Positions 41,954 to 50,692 of a stretch of 64,000 nt of DNA are shown piece by piece. A model generated the notes under the pieces. That model saw nothing but the letters and a program-made list of their open reading frames with translations. It made no database searches and had not been told where the DNA came from. The DNA comes from Pirellula sp. (GTDB lineage Bacteria; Planctomycetota; Planctomycetia; Pirellulales; Lacipirellulaceae). Position 1 is the stretch's first letter. Each line of letters opens with the position of its first letter. Location of the stretch: the NCBI GenBank assembly GCA_013822725.1, contig PNKX01000001.1, forward strand, positions 124,001 to 188,000, written 5' to 3'. Both the position numbers and the translations under genes were made by a program.

Positions 41954-44659
41954 ATGGCAACTGGAAAAGCAACCGAAGTCCGCTCGCCGATTCCGAACGA
42001 CGTCGACCCGATCGAAACGAACGAGTGGCTCGAATCGCTCGACTACGTGCTAGAGCACAAAGGCTCCGAGCGCGCTCAGGAACTGCTGACCGCCCTCGAC
42101 GAGGCCGCTCATCGCAACGGCGTCGAGTTGCCGTTCACGGCGACGACCCCCTACGTCAACACGATCCCCGCCGACAAGCAGACGCCCTTCCCCGGCAACC
42201 GGGAACTGGAACGCCGCATCAAGAGCTTCGTCCGCTGGAACGCGATGGCGATGGTCACCCGCGCCAACCGCGATAAGGCGAAGCCCGGTGGTCACATTAG
42301 CACCTTCGCCTCATCGGCGAACCTCTACGAAGTGGCGCTGAATCACTTCATCCGCGGCCGCGGCGAAAATGGCTACGACGGCGACCAGGTCTACTATCAA
42401 GGTCACGCAGCGCCCGGCATGTACGCCCGCGCCTTCCTCGAAGGCCGGCTCACCGAACAGAACCTCATTAACTTCCGCCGCGAAATGGGCGAAGGGGGCG
42501 GCCTGTCGTCCTACCCGCACCCCTGGCTGATGCCCGACTTCTGGGAGTTCCCCACAGTGTCGATGGGCCTCGGCCCGATCATGGCGATCTATCAGGCGCG
42601 CTTCAATCGCTACCTCACCGATCGCAAGATCAAGGATCTGTCGAAGAAGCACGTCTGGGCCTTCCTCGGCGACGGCGAATGCGACGAGCCCGAAACGCTC
42701 GGCGCCATCACGCTCGCCTCGCGCGAACAGCTCGACAACCTCACCTTCGTCATCAACTGCAACCTGCAGCGGCTCGACGGCCCGGTGCGCGGCAACGGCA
42801 AGATCATCCAAGAGCTCGAAGGCGCCTTCCGCGGCGCTGGCTGGAACGTCATCAAGGTAATCTGGGGCTCTGATTGGGATCCGCTCCTCGACGCCGACGA
42901 TTCAGGCCTCCTCGCCCAACGAATGATGGAGGTGATCGACGGCCAGTATCAAAAGTACGTCGTCTCCGGCGGCGACTACATCCGCGAACACTTCTTCGGC
43001 AAGTACCCCGAGCTGCTCAAGCTCGTGAAGAAGTACTCCGACGAGAAACTCCGCACGCTCAAGCGTGGCGGCCACGACCCCGAGAAAGTCTACGCCGCTT
43101 ACCACGCCGCCCTCGAAACGAAGGGGCGTCCGACCGTTATTCTCGCCAAGACAATCAAAGGCTATGGCGTCGGCGAAGCGGGCGAAGGCCGCAATATTAC
43201 TCACAACAACAAGGAGCTGAACGAAGCCGAACTCACTGAGTTCCGCACTCGCTTCGGCATTCCGATTTCTGACGAGCGGGTCGCCGAGGCCCCCTTCTAT
43301 CGTCCGCCGGAAAACAGCCCCGAAATGAAGTATATGCGCGAGCGTCGCAAGGCGCTCGGCGGTTCGGTCCCAGCCCGCAACAACGCCCCGGTGACGATGG
43401 AAGTCCCGCGGCTGGCCGACTATGCGAAGTCGATGGAAAAGCTGGTCAGCAAAGGCCCCGGCAAAGAAATGTCGACGACGATGGGCTTCGTCCGCCTGCT
43501 CGGCGACTTGCTCCGCGACAAGAAGATCGGCAAAGCGATCGTCCCGATCGTCCCCGACGAATCGCGCACGTTCGGTATGGAAGGCCTCTTCCGCCAGGTC
43601 GGCATCTACGCTCACAGCGGCCAGCTTTACGAACCGGTCGATAGCGACCAGCTCGCCTACTACAAAGAAGCCAAAGACGGCCAGCTCCTGGAAGAAGGCA
43701 TCACCGAGTGCGGTTCGATGTCGTCGTTCATCGCCGCCGGGACGAGCTACTCGTCGCACGGCGTGCCGATGATTCCGATGTTCATCTACTATTCGATGTT
43801 CGGCTTCCAACGGATCGGCGACTCGATCTGGGCCGCCGCCGATGCGCGGGCCAAGGGCTTCATGCTCGGCGGCACCGCCGGTCGCACGACGCTCAACGGC
43901 GAAGGCCTGCAGCATCAGGACGGCCATAGCCTGATCAACGCGATGGCTTTCCCCACGGTTCGCGCCTACGACCCCGCCTACGCCTACGAGACGGCGGTCA
44001 TCGTCTTCGACGGCCTCAAGCGGCTCTACGAAGACAACGAGACGGCGATTTACTACATCACGCTCGAGAACGAAAACTACCTGATGCCCGAGATGCCTGC
44101 CGGCGTCGAAGATGGCATCATCCGCGGCATGTACAAGCTGTCGAGCAACGAAGCCGAAGGGGGCACGCGCGTTCAGCTCTTCGGCAGCGGCCCGATTCTC
44201 CGCGAATCGCTCCGCGCGTCCGACATCCTCAAGGCTAGATACAACATCTCCAGCGACGTCTGGAGCGTCACCAGCTACAACCAGCTCCGCCGCGACGCTC
44301 AGGAGTGCGAACGCTGGAACATGCTCAACCCCGAAAAGCCGCGTCGCCACTCCTACCTGCAGGAGCAAATCGACGCGACCGAGGGGCCGATCATCGCCGC
44401 CAGCGACTACATGCGGATCCTTCCCGACCAACTCGGTCCGTGGCTCAAGGGACGCTTGTTCTCGCTCGGCACCGACGGCATGGGCCGCAGCGAAAGCCGC
44501 GAGAACCTGCGTCGCCACTTCGAAGTCGACGCCGAGTCGATCGTCGTCGCCACGCTCTACAAGCTGATGCTTGAAGGGAAATACGATGGCGCCGCGGTGG
44601 CGCAAGCGATCAAAGACCTGGGCATCAGCCCCGAGAAGAAATCGGCGCTGTACGCGTAA
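41954..44659 (+). CDS. aceE: Pyruvate dehydrogenase E1, homodimeric type
   Basis: A 901-residue ThDP enzyme that decarboxylates pyruvate and transfers the acetyl group to E2 lipoyl groups. Landmarks are DYVLEHKGSERAQELL, HISTFASSANLYEVALNHF, the ThDP GDG motif in AFLGDGECDEPETLGAI, and GTAGRTTLNGEGLQHQDGHS. The length matches the E. coli-type homodimeric E1 (about 890). ATG 41954 is preceded by AAGGA; the frame extends 19 codons upstream into the palindrome. The next gene supplies E2. Confidence 0.96.
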   Translation: MATGKATEVRSPIPNDVDPIETNEWLESLDYVLEHKGSERAQELLTALDEAAHRNGVELPFTATTPYVNTIPADKQTPFPGNRELERRIKSFVRWNAMAMVTRANRDKAKPGGHISTFASSANLYEVALNHFIRGRGENGYDGDQVYYQGHAAPGMYARAFLEGRLTEQNLINFRREMGEGGGLSSYPHPWLMPDFWEFPTVSMGLGPIMAIYQARFNRYLTDRKIKDLSKKHVWAFLGDGECDEPETLGAITLASREQLDNLTFVINCNLQRLDGPVRGNGKIIQELEGAFRGAGWNVIKVIWGSDWDPLLDADDSGLLAQRMMEVIDGQYQKYVVSGGDYIREHFFGKYPELLKLVKKYSDEKLRTLKRGGHDPEKVYAAYHAALETKGRPTVILAKTIKGYGVGEAGEGRNITHNNKELNEAELTEFRTRFGIPISDERVAEAPFYRPPENSPEMKYMRERRKALGGSVPARNNAPVTMEVPRLADYAKSMEKLVSKGPGKEMSTTMGFVRLLGDLLRDKKIGKAIVPIVPDESRTFGMEGLFRQVGIYAHSGQLYEPVDSDQLAYYKEAKDGQLLEEGITECGSMSSFIAAGTSYSSHGVPMIPMFIYYSMFGFQRIGDSIWAAADARAKGFMLGGTAGRTTLNGEGLQHQDGHSLINAMAFPTVRAYDPAYAYETAVIVFDGLKRLYEDNETAIYYITLENENYLMPEMPAGVEDGIIRGMYKLSSNEAEGGTRVQLFGSGPILRESLRASDILKARYNISSDVWSVTSYNQLRRDAQECERWNMLNPEKPRRHSYLQEQIDATEGPIIAASDYMRILPDQLGPWLKGRLFSLGTDGMGRSESRENLRRHFEVDAESIVVATLYKLMLEGKYDGAAVAQAIKDLGISPEKKSALYA

Positions 44660-44684
44660 GCTTCAAGACAATTCGTGAGTAGGT

Positions 44685-44760
44685 GAGTAAGTGAGTAGGT
44701 CGTCGGGCGGCCATCTAACTTCTCCACCAAGTAACCTACTCACTTAAACACCTACTCACC
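44685..44760. repeat. Palindrome with 8-base rhythm (GTGAGTAG arms)
   Basis: The left arm gtgagtaggtgagtaagtga and the right arm ending cacttaaacacctactcacc. It lies in the leader between aceE and aceF. A one-armed version (CACTCACTTACTCACC type) recurs inside the M56 gene at 54018-54050 and at 19336-19372. Confidence 0.9.
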
Positions 44761-44772
44761 TCCGCAACGACC

Positions 44773-46209
44773 ATGTCCACGCAAATCACTCTTCCCTCGC
44801 TCGGCGAGAACATTGAATCGGGCGACGTTCTTTCGATCCTCGTGAGCGAAGGCGACGTCGTCACTAAGGACCAAGACCTGCTCGAGCTCGAGACCGACAA
44901 GGCCACGATGCCGGTCCCCAGCCCGCAGGCTGGCAAGATCGTGAAGGTCCTCGTCGCTGAGGGCGACACGGTCCCGGTCGGCGGCGCCATCTTCGAGATC
45001 GAAGCCGACGGCGGCTCCAGCAACGGCGCGGCCGCGAAGAAGGAGCCCGCCAAGGCTCCGGAAAAGAAGGAAGAGAAGCCTAAAGCCGCTCCCAAGAAGG
45101 AGAACATCGTCGAGGAAGAGCAACTCGACGAAGCTGTCGCCGACGAGCAGGAAGAACCCGAGGAAGAAAAGCCTGCGAAGAAGCCCGCTGCGAAGTCGGC
45201 GGCCAAAATCGCCCCGGCCCCGGAATCGACTCCCGTCGTCGTCGAACCCGATGACGCGCCGGCCAAGTCTACGAAGAAATCAAAGTCCGAAGCCGAAGCG
45301 GGCGACGGTCAATCGTCAGCCGCCGCCGGCCCCGCCGTTCGCCGCCTCGCCCGGGAGCTCGGCGTCGACCTTCGCCGCGTCCGCACTACCGGCGACCGGA
45401 TCACCGAGGAAGACGTCCGTAATCACGTCCGCCGCAGCCAGGCTGAGTCGGAAGCCAAGGCCCCCAAGGGCGTCACGCCCCCCGGCTCGCCTGAGTCCGA
45501 CAGCTACGGCGCCGTTCGTCGCGAGAAAATGACGCGGATGCGGCAGACGATCGCCCGCAACATGCTCAACTCGCACACGACGATCCCGCAGCTCACGAAC
45601 TTCGACGACGTCGACGTCACCGATCTCGAGCGCATCCGCAAGGAAAGTCAGAAGGATTACGACTCGCAAGGCGTGAAGCTCACGACGCTGCCGTTCCTCG
45701 TGAAGGCCCTCGCGGTAACGCTGAGAAATCATCCGATCATCAACGCCTCGGTCGGCGAAGAAGGCAACGAGATCGTTTACAAGGAATATGTCAACATCGG
45801 CATCGCCGTCGACACGGAGAAGGGCCTGCTCGTTCCCGTCCTCCGCGACGCCGACCGCAAGAACATTCCGCAGATCGCCCGCGAACTGGTCGAAATCGCC
45901 GATGCGGCCCGCAAGGGAACGTTCAAGGTCGAAGACCTCCGCGGCGGCACGTTCACGATCAGCAACCTCGGCGCGATCGGCGGCACCTACTCGACGCCGA
46001 TCATCAACCCGCCGGAAGCGGCGATCCTCCTGATCGGCCGCAGCCGCATGCTGCCGCAGTGGATCGACGGTTCGTTCCAGCCGCGGCTGATGATGCCGCT
46101 GTCGATCAGCTACGATCACCGCATCGTCGACGGCGCCACGGCGCAGCGGTTCCTCAACGACGTGAAGGGCTACCTCGCGAGCCCCGGCCGGTTGTTGCTG
46201 GCGCCGTAA
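44773..46209 (+). CDS. aceF: Dihydrolipoamide acetyltransferase (E2)
   Basis: A 478-residue protein. One lipoyl domain (1-78) has the lipoylated Lys43 in ETDKATM. A Lys/Glu/Ala/Pro-rich linker (about 80-180) follows, then the peripheral subunit-binding domain (about 182-220, AVRRLARELGVDLRRVRTTG) and the acetyltransferase core (about 245-478) ending with the catalytic SYDHRIVDG (His449). It forms the core of the pyruvate dehydrogenase complex, receiving acetyl from aceE and passing electrons to lpdA. A strong terminator follows 41 bases after the stop. Confidence 0.96.
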   Translation: MSTQITLPSLGENIESGDVLSILVSEGDVVTKDQDLLELETDKATMPVPSPQAGKIVKVLVAEGDTVPVGGAIFEIEADGGSSNGAAAKKEPAKAPEKKEEKPKAAPKKENIVEEEQLDEAVADEQEEPEEEKPAKKPAAKSAAKIAPAPESTPVVVEPDDAPAKSTKKSKSEAEAGDGQSSAAAGPAVRRLARELGVDLRRVRTTGDRITEEDVRNHVRRSQAESEAKAPKGVTPPGSPESDSYGAVRREKMTRMRQTIARNMLNSHTTIPQLTNFDDVDVTDLERIRKESQKDYDSQGVKLTTLPFLVKALAVTLRNHPIINASVGEEGNEIVYKEYVNIGIAVDTEKGLLVPVLRDADRKNIPQIARELVEIADAARKGTFKVEDLRGGTFTISNLGAIGGTYSTPIINPPEAAILLIGRSRMLPQWIDGSFQPRLMMPLSISYDHRIVDGATAQRFLNDVKGYLASPGRLLLAP

Positions 46210-46250
46210 GTTCGAATCGGCTGACTACCTGCTTGGCGGAGGCTTCAACG

Positions 46251-46286
46251 ACGCGACGGACGCCTTGTCCGTCGCGTTATTTTTTT
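46251..46286 (+). terminator. Intrinsic terminator of the pyruvate dehydrogenase genes
   Basis: A 10-bp stem (acgcgacgga and its complement), seven-base loop and a T-rich run. It marks the end of the lpdA-aceE-aceF unit. Confidence 0.9.
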
Positions 46287-46313
46287 GCCGCTTGCCAACG
46301 AAGGAGTTCAAAC

Positions 46314-47240
46314 ATGATCCGTAATGTGTTCGCCGTCGCGCTATTCGCGCTATTCGCACTCCTCGCATCGCCTGCACTAGCTCAGCGCGGCGGCTATCCG
46401 CCGCAGTTTGACGAGGGCGTCAAAGAACACGTCTTCAAGCAAGCCGGCGACGTTGAGCTCAAGCTGTACGTCTTCGAACCGGCCGATCACAAACCGAGCG
46501 ACAAAACTCCCGCCATCGTCTTCTTTTTCGGCGGCGGCTGGGTCGGCGGGTCCCCCGAGCAGTTCACGCCGCAGTCCCGCTACCTCGCCTCGCGCGGCAT
46601 GGTCGCCATCGTCGCCGACTACCGCGTGAAGAATCGCCACGGCGTGATGGGCGTCGATTGCGTCCGCGACGCCAAGTCGGCGATCCGCTGGGTCCGCGCC
46701 CACGCCGCCGAACTCGGCGTCGATCCCGACCGCATCGCGGCCAGCGGCGGCTCGGCCGGCGGCCATCTCGCCGCCGCGACAGGGACGATCAAAGAATTCG
46801 ACGAACCGAGCGAAGACGCCGCCGTCAGTTCCGTGCCGAACGCGATGATTCTCTTCAACCCCGCCGCCTCGTTCGACCCCGCGACGCTCATCCCCGGTGA
46901 AAAGCGTGGCGGCAACTTCGGCGCGCGAATGGGCGTCGAACCGAGCAAACTCTCCCCCGCCGACCACATCGACGCGAAGACCCCGCCCACGCTGATCATG
47001 ATCGGCACCGACGACTACCTCATTGGCGGCGCCCGCCAATTCACCGACCGCATGAAAGCCGCCGGGGCCCGCTGCGACCTTGACCTCTATGAAGGCCGCG
47101 GGCATGGCTTCTTCAACCTACGCCCTAACAAGCCGAGCAAGGACTTCTACGCCACCACTAAATCGCTCGACCGTTTCCTCACGTCGCTCGGCTATCTCGA
47201 GGGCGAGCCGACGGTGAAAGAATTCTTCAAGAAGAATTAG
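46314..47240 (+). CDS. Exported alpha/beta-hydrolase (esterase/lipase, HSL-like)
   Basis: A 308-residue protein with a signal peptide (1-23, ending SPALAQ). The oxyanion motif FFFGGGWVGG lies at about 70-79, the nucleophile motif GGSAGGHLA (Ser about 146) and the late acid/His pair in GTDDYLI and GRGHGFF. This is the acetylxylan esterase/hormone-sensitive-lipase-like group, so deacetylation of a polysaccharide is possible. AAGGAG lies a few bases before ATG 46314. The palindrome at 47290 follows. Confidence 0.92.
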   Translation: MIRNVFAVALFALFALLASPALAQRGGYPPQFDEGVKEHVFKQAGDVELKLYVFEPADHKPSDKTPAIVFFFGGGWVGGSPEQFTPQSRYLASRGMVAIVADYRVKNRHGVMGVDCVRDAKSAIRWVRAHAAELGVDPDRIAASGGSAGGHLAAATGTIKEFDEPSEDAAVSSVPNAMILFNPAASFDPATLIPGEKRGGNFGARMGVEPSKLSPADHIDAKTPPTLIMIGTDDYLIGGARQFTDRMKAAGARCDLDLYEGRGHGFFNLRPNKPSKDFYATTKSLDRFLTSLGYLEGEPTVKEFFKKN

Positions 47241-47289
47241 CAGGGCATCAAGTGGCGTCGAGGCTCGGCGATCAGCCAATCCAAATAAA

Positions 47290-47386
47290 AGACTGGACAG
47301 GATAACAGGATCTCGCGGATCGACAGGATTTTCTTCCGACTGCCCTGATCCTGTAGATCTGTGCGATCTTGTTATCCCGTCAAAAA
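47290..47386. repeat. Long palindrome (GACAGGATAACAGGAT arms)
   Basis: gactggacaggataacagga on the left and ttgttatcccgtcaaa on the right. It lies between the convergent stops of the esterase and the M50 gene. Confidence 0.92.
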
Positions 47387-47403
47387 ACCAATCGGCCCGG
47401 CCT

Positions 47404-48498
47404 TTACTGCCGCACCCCCAAAAGCGGAAAGCAAAACACCGGAATCAGCAGCGACGCCAGCCCAATCGCCCACCGCACCGGCCCCAAGGGAACCGCGTCA
47501 TCGCGCGTCGGCGGGTGATGAATCCCCAGAAAGATCACCAAGAGCAGCATCGGCGTCCAGAGAATCGCCTCGTCGAGATTGATGACGACGTAAAAGATGG
47601 CGAACGAAATGAACAGCCGTGCGAATGTGTGGGCCTTGCCGAGGAACAGCGCGTAGATCGTGTGCCCCCCGTCGAGCTGGCTGATCGGCAGCATGTTCAG
47701 CCCGGTGATGAGCATGCCGACCCACCCCGCCATGAAGTAGGGGTTCAATTCGGTCAGTCCGACCCAATGCTCGTTGGCCCACGCTTCGGTCGGATGGGCC
47801 CACTTCAACATCCACTGCGCGACCATCGGCAGATAGAACTCAATTTCGCCCGGCTCCGGCGTCCGGCTCAAATCGAGCGCCTTGATCCCTTGCCACAACA
47901 CCGGGAACGCCACCGCCAGTCCGGCGAGCGGACCGGCGATGCCAATGTCGAAAATCTGCCGGCGATCAGCGCGGCTGCCGTCCATCCCGATGACGGCGCC
48001 CATCGTGCCGATCGGATTGAACGGCACCGGAATGCAGAGCGGAAAACTCGCCGGGATGCCGTACTTCACTGTCTGTAGGAAGTGCCCCATCTCGTGCGTC
48101 AGCAGAATCGCCAGCACGGCTCCCATATAAGCCAGCCCGACCGGCCAGTTCGTCTGCACGACGGCGCCAACCTCCGCCCACGACACGTTAAACCCGAACT
48201 GCATCGGATCCCAGCGCGTCGCCCCGACCCAGAACGTCGACAGGCAGGTGGCGACGAACAGCAGCGCCGGCAGCATCACTTGTCGCTGGGGCACGAGGGC
48301 TTCGTTCCCTTCGATGTCCGACTTCATGAGCTCAGGCAAATGAGCCAGCGATGAGTCGTGAAACGAATCTTCCACAAGCGGCCGCCGCGGCAGCGGGGCA
48401 TTAGGAACAAGCGCCGTCGCGGGAGCCGACGGCTGCCCGCCGGGGGACGGAGGAAGCGGGTGTTCGGGAGAGGGATTTTTGCCGGTGCTCATTCGCAA
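47404..48498 (-). CDS. M50-family (site-2 protease-like) membrane metalloprotease
   Basis: A 364-residue polytopic protein. The zinc site HEMGH lies at 135-139 within a membrane span, and the third ligand is in QLDGGHTIY (about 282-290). A Pro-rich cytoplasmic N-terminus (1-45) has no signal peptide. Site-2 proteases cut within membranes, often to release anti-sigma-bound factors; a link to the three anti-sigma proteins of this window is only an idea. ATG 48498 or the next, six bases on, could be the start. Confidence 0.9.
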   Translation of the reverse strand: MRMSTGKNPSPEHPLPPSPGGQPSAPATALVPNAPLPRRPLVEDSFHDSSLAHLPELMKSDIEGNEALVPQRQVMLPALLFVATCLSTFWVGATRWDPMQFGFNVSWAEVGAVVQTNWPVGLAYMGAVLAILLTHEMGHFLQTVKYGIPASFPLCIPVPFNPIGTMGAVIGMDGSRADRRQIFDIGIAGPLAGLAVAFPVLWQGIKALDLSRTPEPGEIEFYLPMVAQWMLKWAHPTEAWANEHWVGLTELNPYFMAGWVGMLITGLNMLPISQLDGGHTIYALFLGKAHTFARLFISFAIFYVVINLDEAILWTPMLLLVIFLGIHHPPTRDDAVPLGPVRWAIGLASLLIPVFCFPLLGVRQ

Positions 48499-48556
48499 AT
48501 CATAGCAAAACAGGCAGTCTCGGACAGGCGGGAAGGCGGAGCCGCAGTGTTTGCAA

Positions 48557-48684
48557 AAGACTGGACAGGATCACAGGATGAAAGGAGATTGACGGGATTA
48601 CGGCGCAAGAGAGCAATCCGTCTGGTGAGGGCCCTAACCTGCTCTCGATCCTGTCGATCCCTCCAATCTTGTTATCCTGTCAAT
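48557..48684. repeat. Long palindrome (GACAGGAT arms)
   Basis: The left arm aagactggacaggatcacag and right arm ttgttatcctgtcaat, with an inserted unpaired centre. It fills the space between the M50 and HDOD genes. Confidence 0.9.
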
Positions 48685-48727
48685 AATTCAATCGACTCAG
48701 CAGCCAGCGAATCTTTGCCGGCTCATT

Positions 48728-50395
48728 TTACGAGACTTCCAGGCTCTTCACGCCGCCGCTCCGTAAGGCCGCGGTGAGGCACCGATCCGCCGTCTCCAAC
48801 AGACTGACCGCGCGAAAGTTCTTCGCCGGGGTCGCGGCCGAAGCGACGCCGGCGCCCATCGCCACCGGCGGCAACTGCTCCGACCGGATGAACGGATCGA
48901 GGAGGGCCCGCACTTCGTCAACGGCGTGCCGCGCCGCGGCCACCGCCTCATGCCGATCGCGACCCGGCAACAACAACATCCGCCGGCGAGTTCCCAATTG
49001 CTCGATGGCCACGGAGCCGTCCACTCGCTTGCACGCGCGATCAAGCAGCCGCTCGATCAGTTCCGCTTGCGTCGAGTCGAGCAGTTCCGTCGGCTGCACT
49101 TCGATCACCGCCAAGCCAATTGGCCGGCGGAGCGAACGGCATCGCCCCACCTCCAGCGTCAACCGCGTCTCCAAATCGCTGGCCGCCGAGACGGCCGCCG
49201 ACATGGCGCCAAAGGAGTTCAGCATCGCGAACGTTGGCGCTTCGCCATGCGCGCCGCCAACGGAGTGAAACGATCCGGGCGCCTCCGCGCCTCCTACGTT
49301 CACCACGCCGCTGGAGCCGCCGCGATAGAACTGTTCGAACGACGCCCGCAACTGCCGTGCGAGGATCATCGCCTGCGCCTCGTCCGCCTCGTTCTCAATC
49401 GGGTTCGCCGCATCGTGAGCAATCCCGCGACTCAGCGGCGCCGCGACCGACTCGGCGACGCGCGACATCTTCGCATGCGCCTGGACGATGATCTGCGTGT
49501 AATCTTCGCCGCCGGCGATCTGCAGCGACAGCACGGCGGCCAGTTGCCGCACCTTCGGTTCCAGCGTGGCGATCAACTCGTGAAGCCGCGCCTTATCAAG
49601 CTGGCAATACGCGTCGCCCGCTTCAAGCAAGTCGGGCAACACGCTTAACCGGCGTTGGCCAATAAGCTGGGCGAACAGTTCCGCCAAATGCAGCACTCGC
49701 ACCAGATGGGCGTGATCTGCTTTGTTGCGCGCCCAATATCGCGTATCGTGCGGCGCCCCAATCGCCGCCGTCAGCAGCGGCGGCAGGTTCCAATGTTGCA
49801 GCAAGCCTGCGGTAAGCTGCCGGTGATCGAAACCCAGCGCGTTCTGCTCCAAGTTCGCAAGATCGGCCTGCGACGCGATCGCTTCGCTCAGCACGGCCGC
49901 GTACGGCTGTCGCAACTCGCCGAGCAGCACCAACACGCCAATATCTTGCAACAGCCCGGCCAAGAAAGCGTCGTCGCCCGGCTTCTGAAACAGCTGCTCG
50001 CTGATCTCGCGGGCCGCCACCGCTCGCACCAGCGACGTCTTCCAGTACCAATCGAGCTGGTCCCGCGCCGCCGACAGAAACAAACTCTCCGGCAGGCTGA
50101 ACCCGAGCGCCAGCAACTTGAGCGGCTTGATCCCCAGCAGCGCGAGCGCCTGGTTCAAGTCGCTCACTTCGCGCGGCAAGCCAAACAGCGAACTGTTCAC
50201 TACCCGCAGAATCTTCACCGTCAGCGCCGGATCGCGCTCGATGCATTCCTTCAGCGCGTTAACGTCGACCCGCGGCGACTCCGTCAACCGCAGCACCTCG
50301 ACCGCCACTGCCGGCAGCGAGTAGAGCGCGCCAGCGCGGGCGACGATCTGTTCGATCGCGTCGGGATAGACCGGCGTCGCAGCGGCAAGCGTCAT
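48728..50395 (-). CDS. HDOD-domain protein with degenerate GGDEF-like C-terminus
   Basis: A 555-residue cytoplasmic signalling protein. The HDOD domain (about 12-215) has YSLPAVAVEVLRL, DPALTVKILRVVNSSLFGLP, ALALLGIKPLKLLALG and FLAGLLQDIGVLVLL; HDOD proteins are HD-related helical domains without catalytic activity in most cases. Residues about 405-555 follow the GGDEF fold pattern but without a GGDEF sequence, so no diguanylate cyclase activity is expected. ATG 50395 is the likely start; the open frame to 50482 runs through a family D repeat. Confidence 0.88.
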   Translation of the reverse strand: MTLAAATPVYPDAIEQIVARAGALYSLPAVAVEVLRLTESPRVDVNALKECIERDPALTVKILRVVNSSLFGLPREVSDLNQALALLGIKPLKLLALGFSLPESLFLSAARDQLDWYWKTSLVRAVAAREISEQLFQKPGDDAFLAGLLQDIGVLVLLGELRQPYAAVLSEAIASQADLANLEQNALGFDHRQLTAGLLQHWNLPPLLTAAIGAPHDTRYWARNKADHAHLVRVLHLAELFAQLIGQRRLSVLPDLLEAGDAYCQLDKARLHELIATLEPKVRQLAAVLSLQIAGGEDYTQIIVQAHAKMSRVAESVAAPLSRGIAHDAANPIENEADEAQAMILARQLRASFEQFYRGGSSGVVNVGGAEAPGSFHSVGGAHGEAPTFAMLNSFGAMSAAVSAASDLETRLTLEVGRCRSLRRPIGLAVIEVQPTELLDSTQAELIERLLDRACKRVDGSVAIEQLGTRRRMLLLPGRDRHEAVAAARHAVDEVRALLDPFIRSEQLPPVAMGAGVASAATPAKNFRAVSLLETADRCLTAALRSGGVKSLEVS

Positions 50396-50430
50396 GGAGG
50401 CGGGAATCGTACGGCGGGAGCGGGGGCGAG

Positions 50431-50457
50431 AGCGAGCCGGGGCGTCCCCGCCCCCGG
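50431..50457. repeat. Family D repeat, 27 bp
   Basis: Identical over 27 bases to 40058-40084. It lies upstream of the HDOD gene. Confidence 0.9.
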
Positions 50458-50692
50458 CGAACGAATTTTCGGCGCGAGGCAACTCGCAACGGCAGCGAAT
50501 GTCAGATCGCTCGCAAGTCTAGCTCATAGGGGAGAACCGCCATGTCGTCGCCGCCCCGCGCCGGTCGCCGCCAACCACTGCTAGCACGACCGCTACGACC
50601 GGCGCCACGCTCGCCACTTTCGTCTAGGGCGCCTGCAGCGAGCCCGGTACAATCGCCCCTATTCCCCGCTCGCTTCATGGACGACGCCTGCT

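Noticed and set aside
42902..44605. 567-codon minus-strand frame over aceE
   Set aside because: Shadow of a clear aceE gene; high GC makes long antisense frames common.
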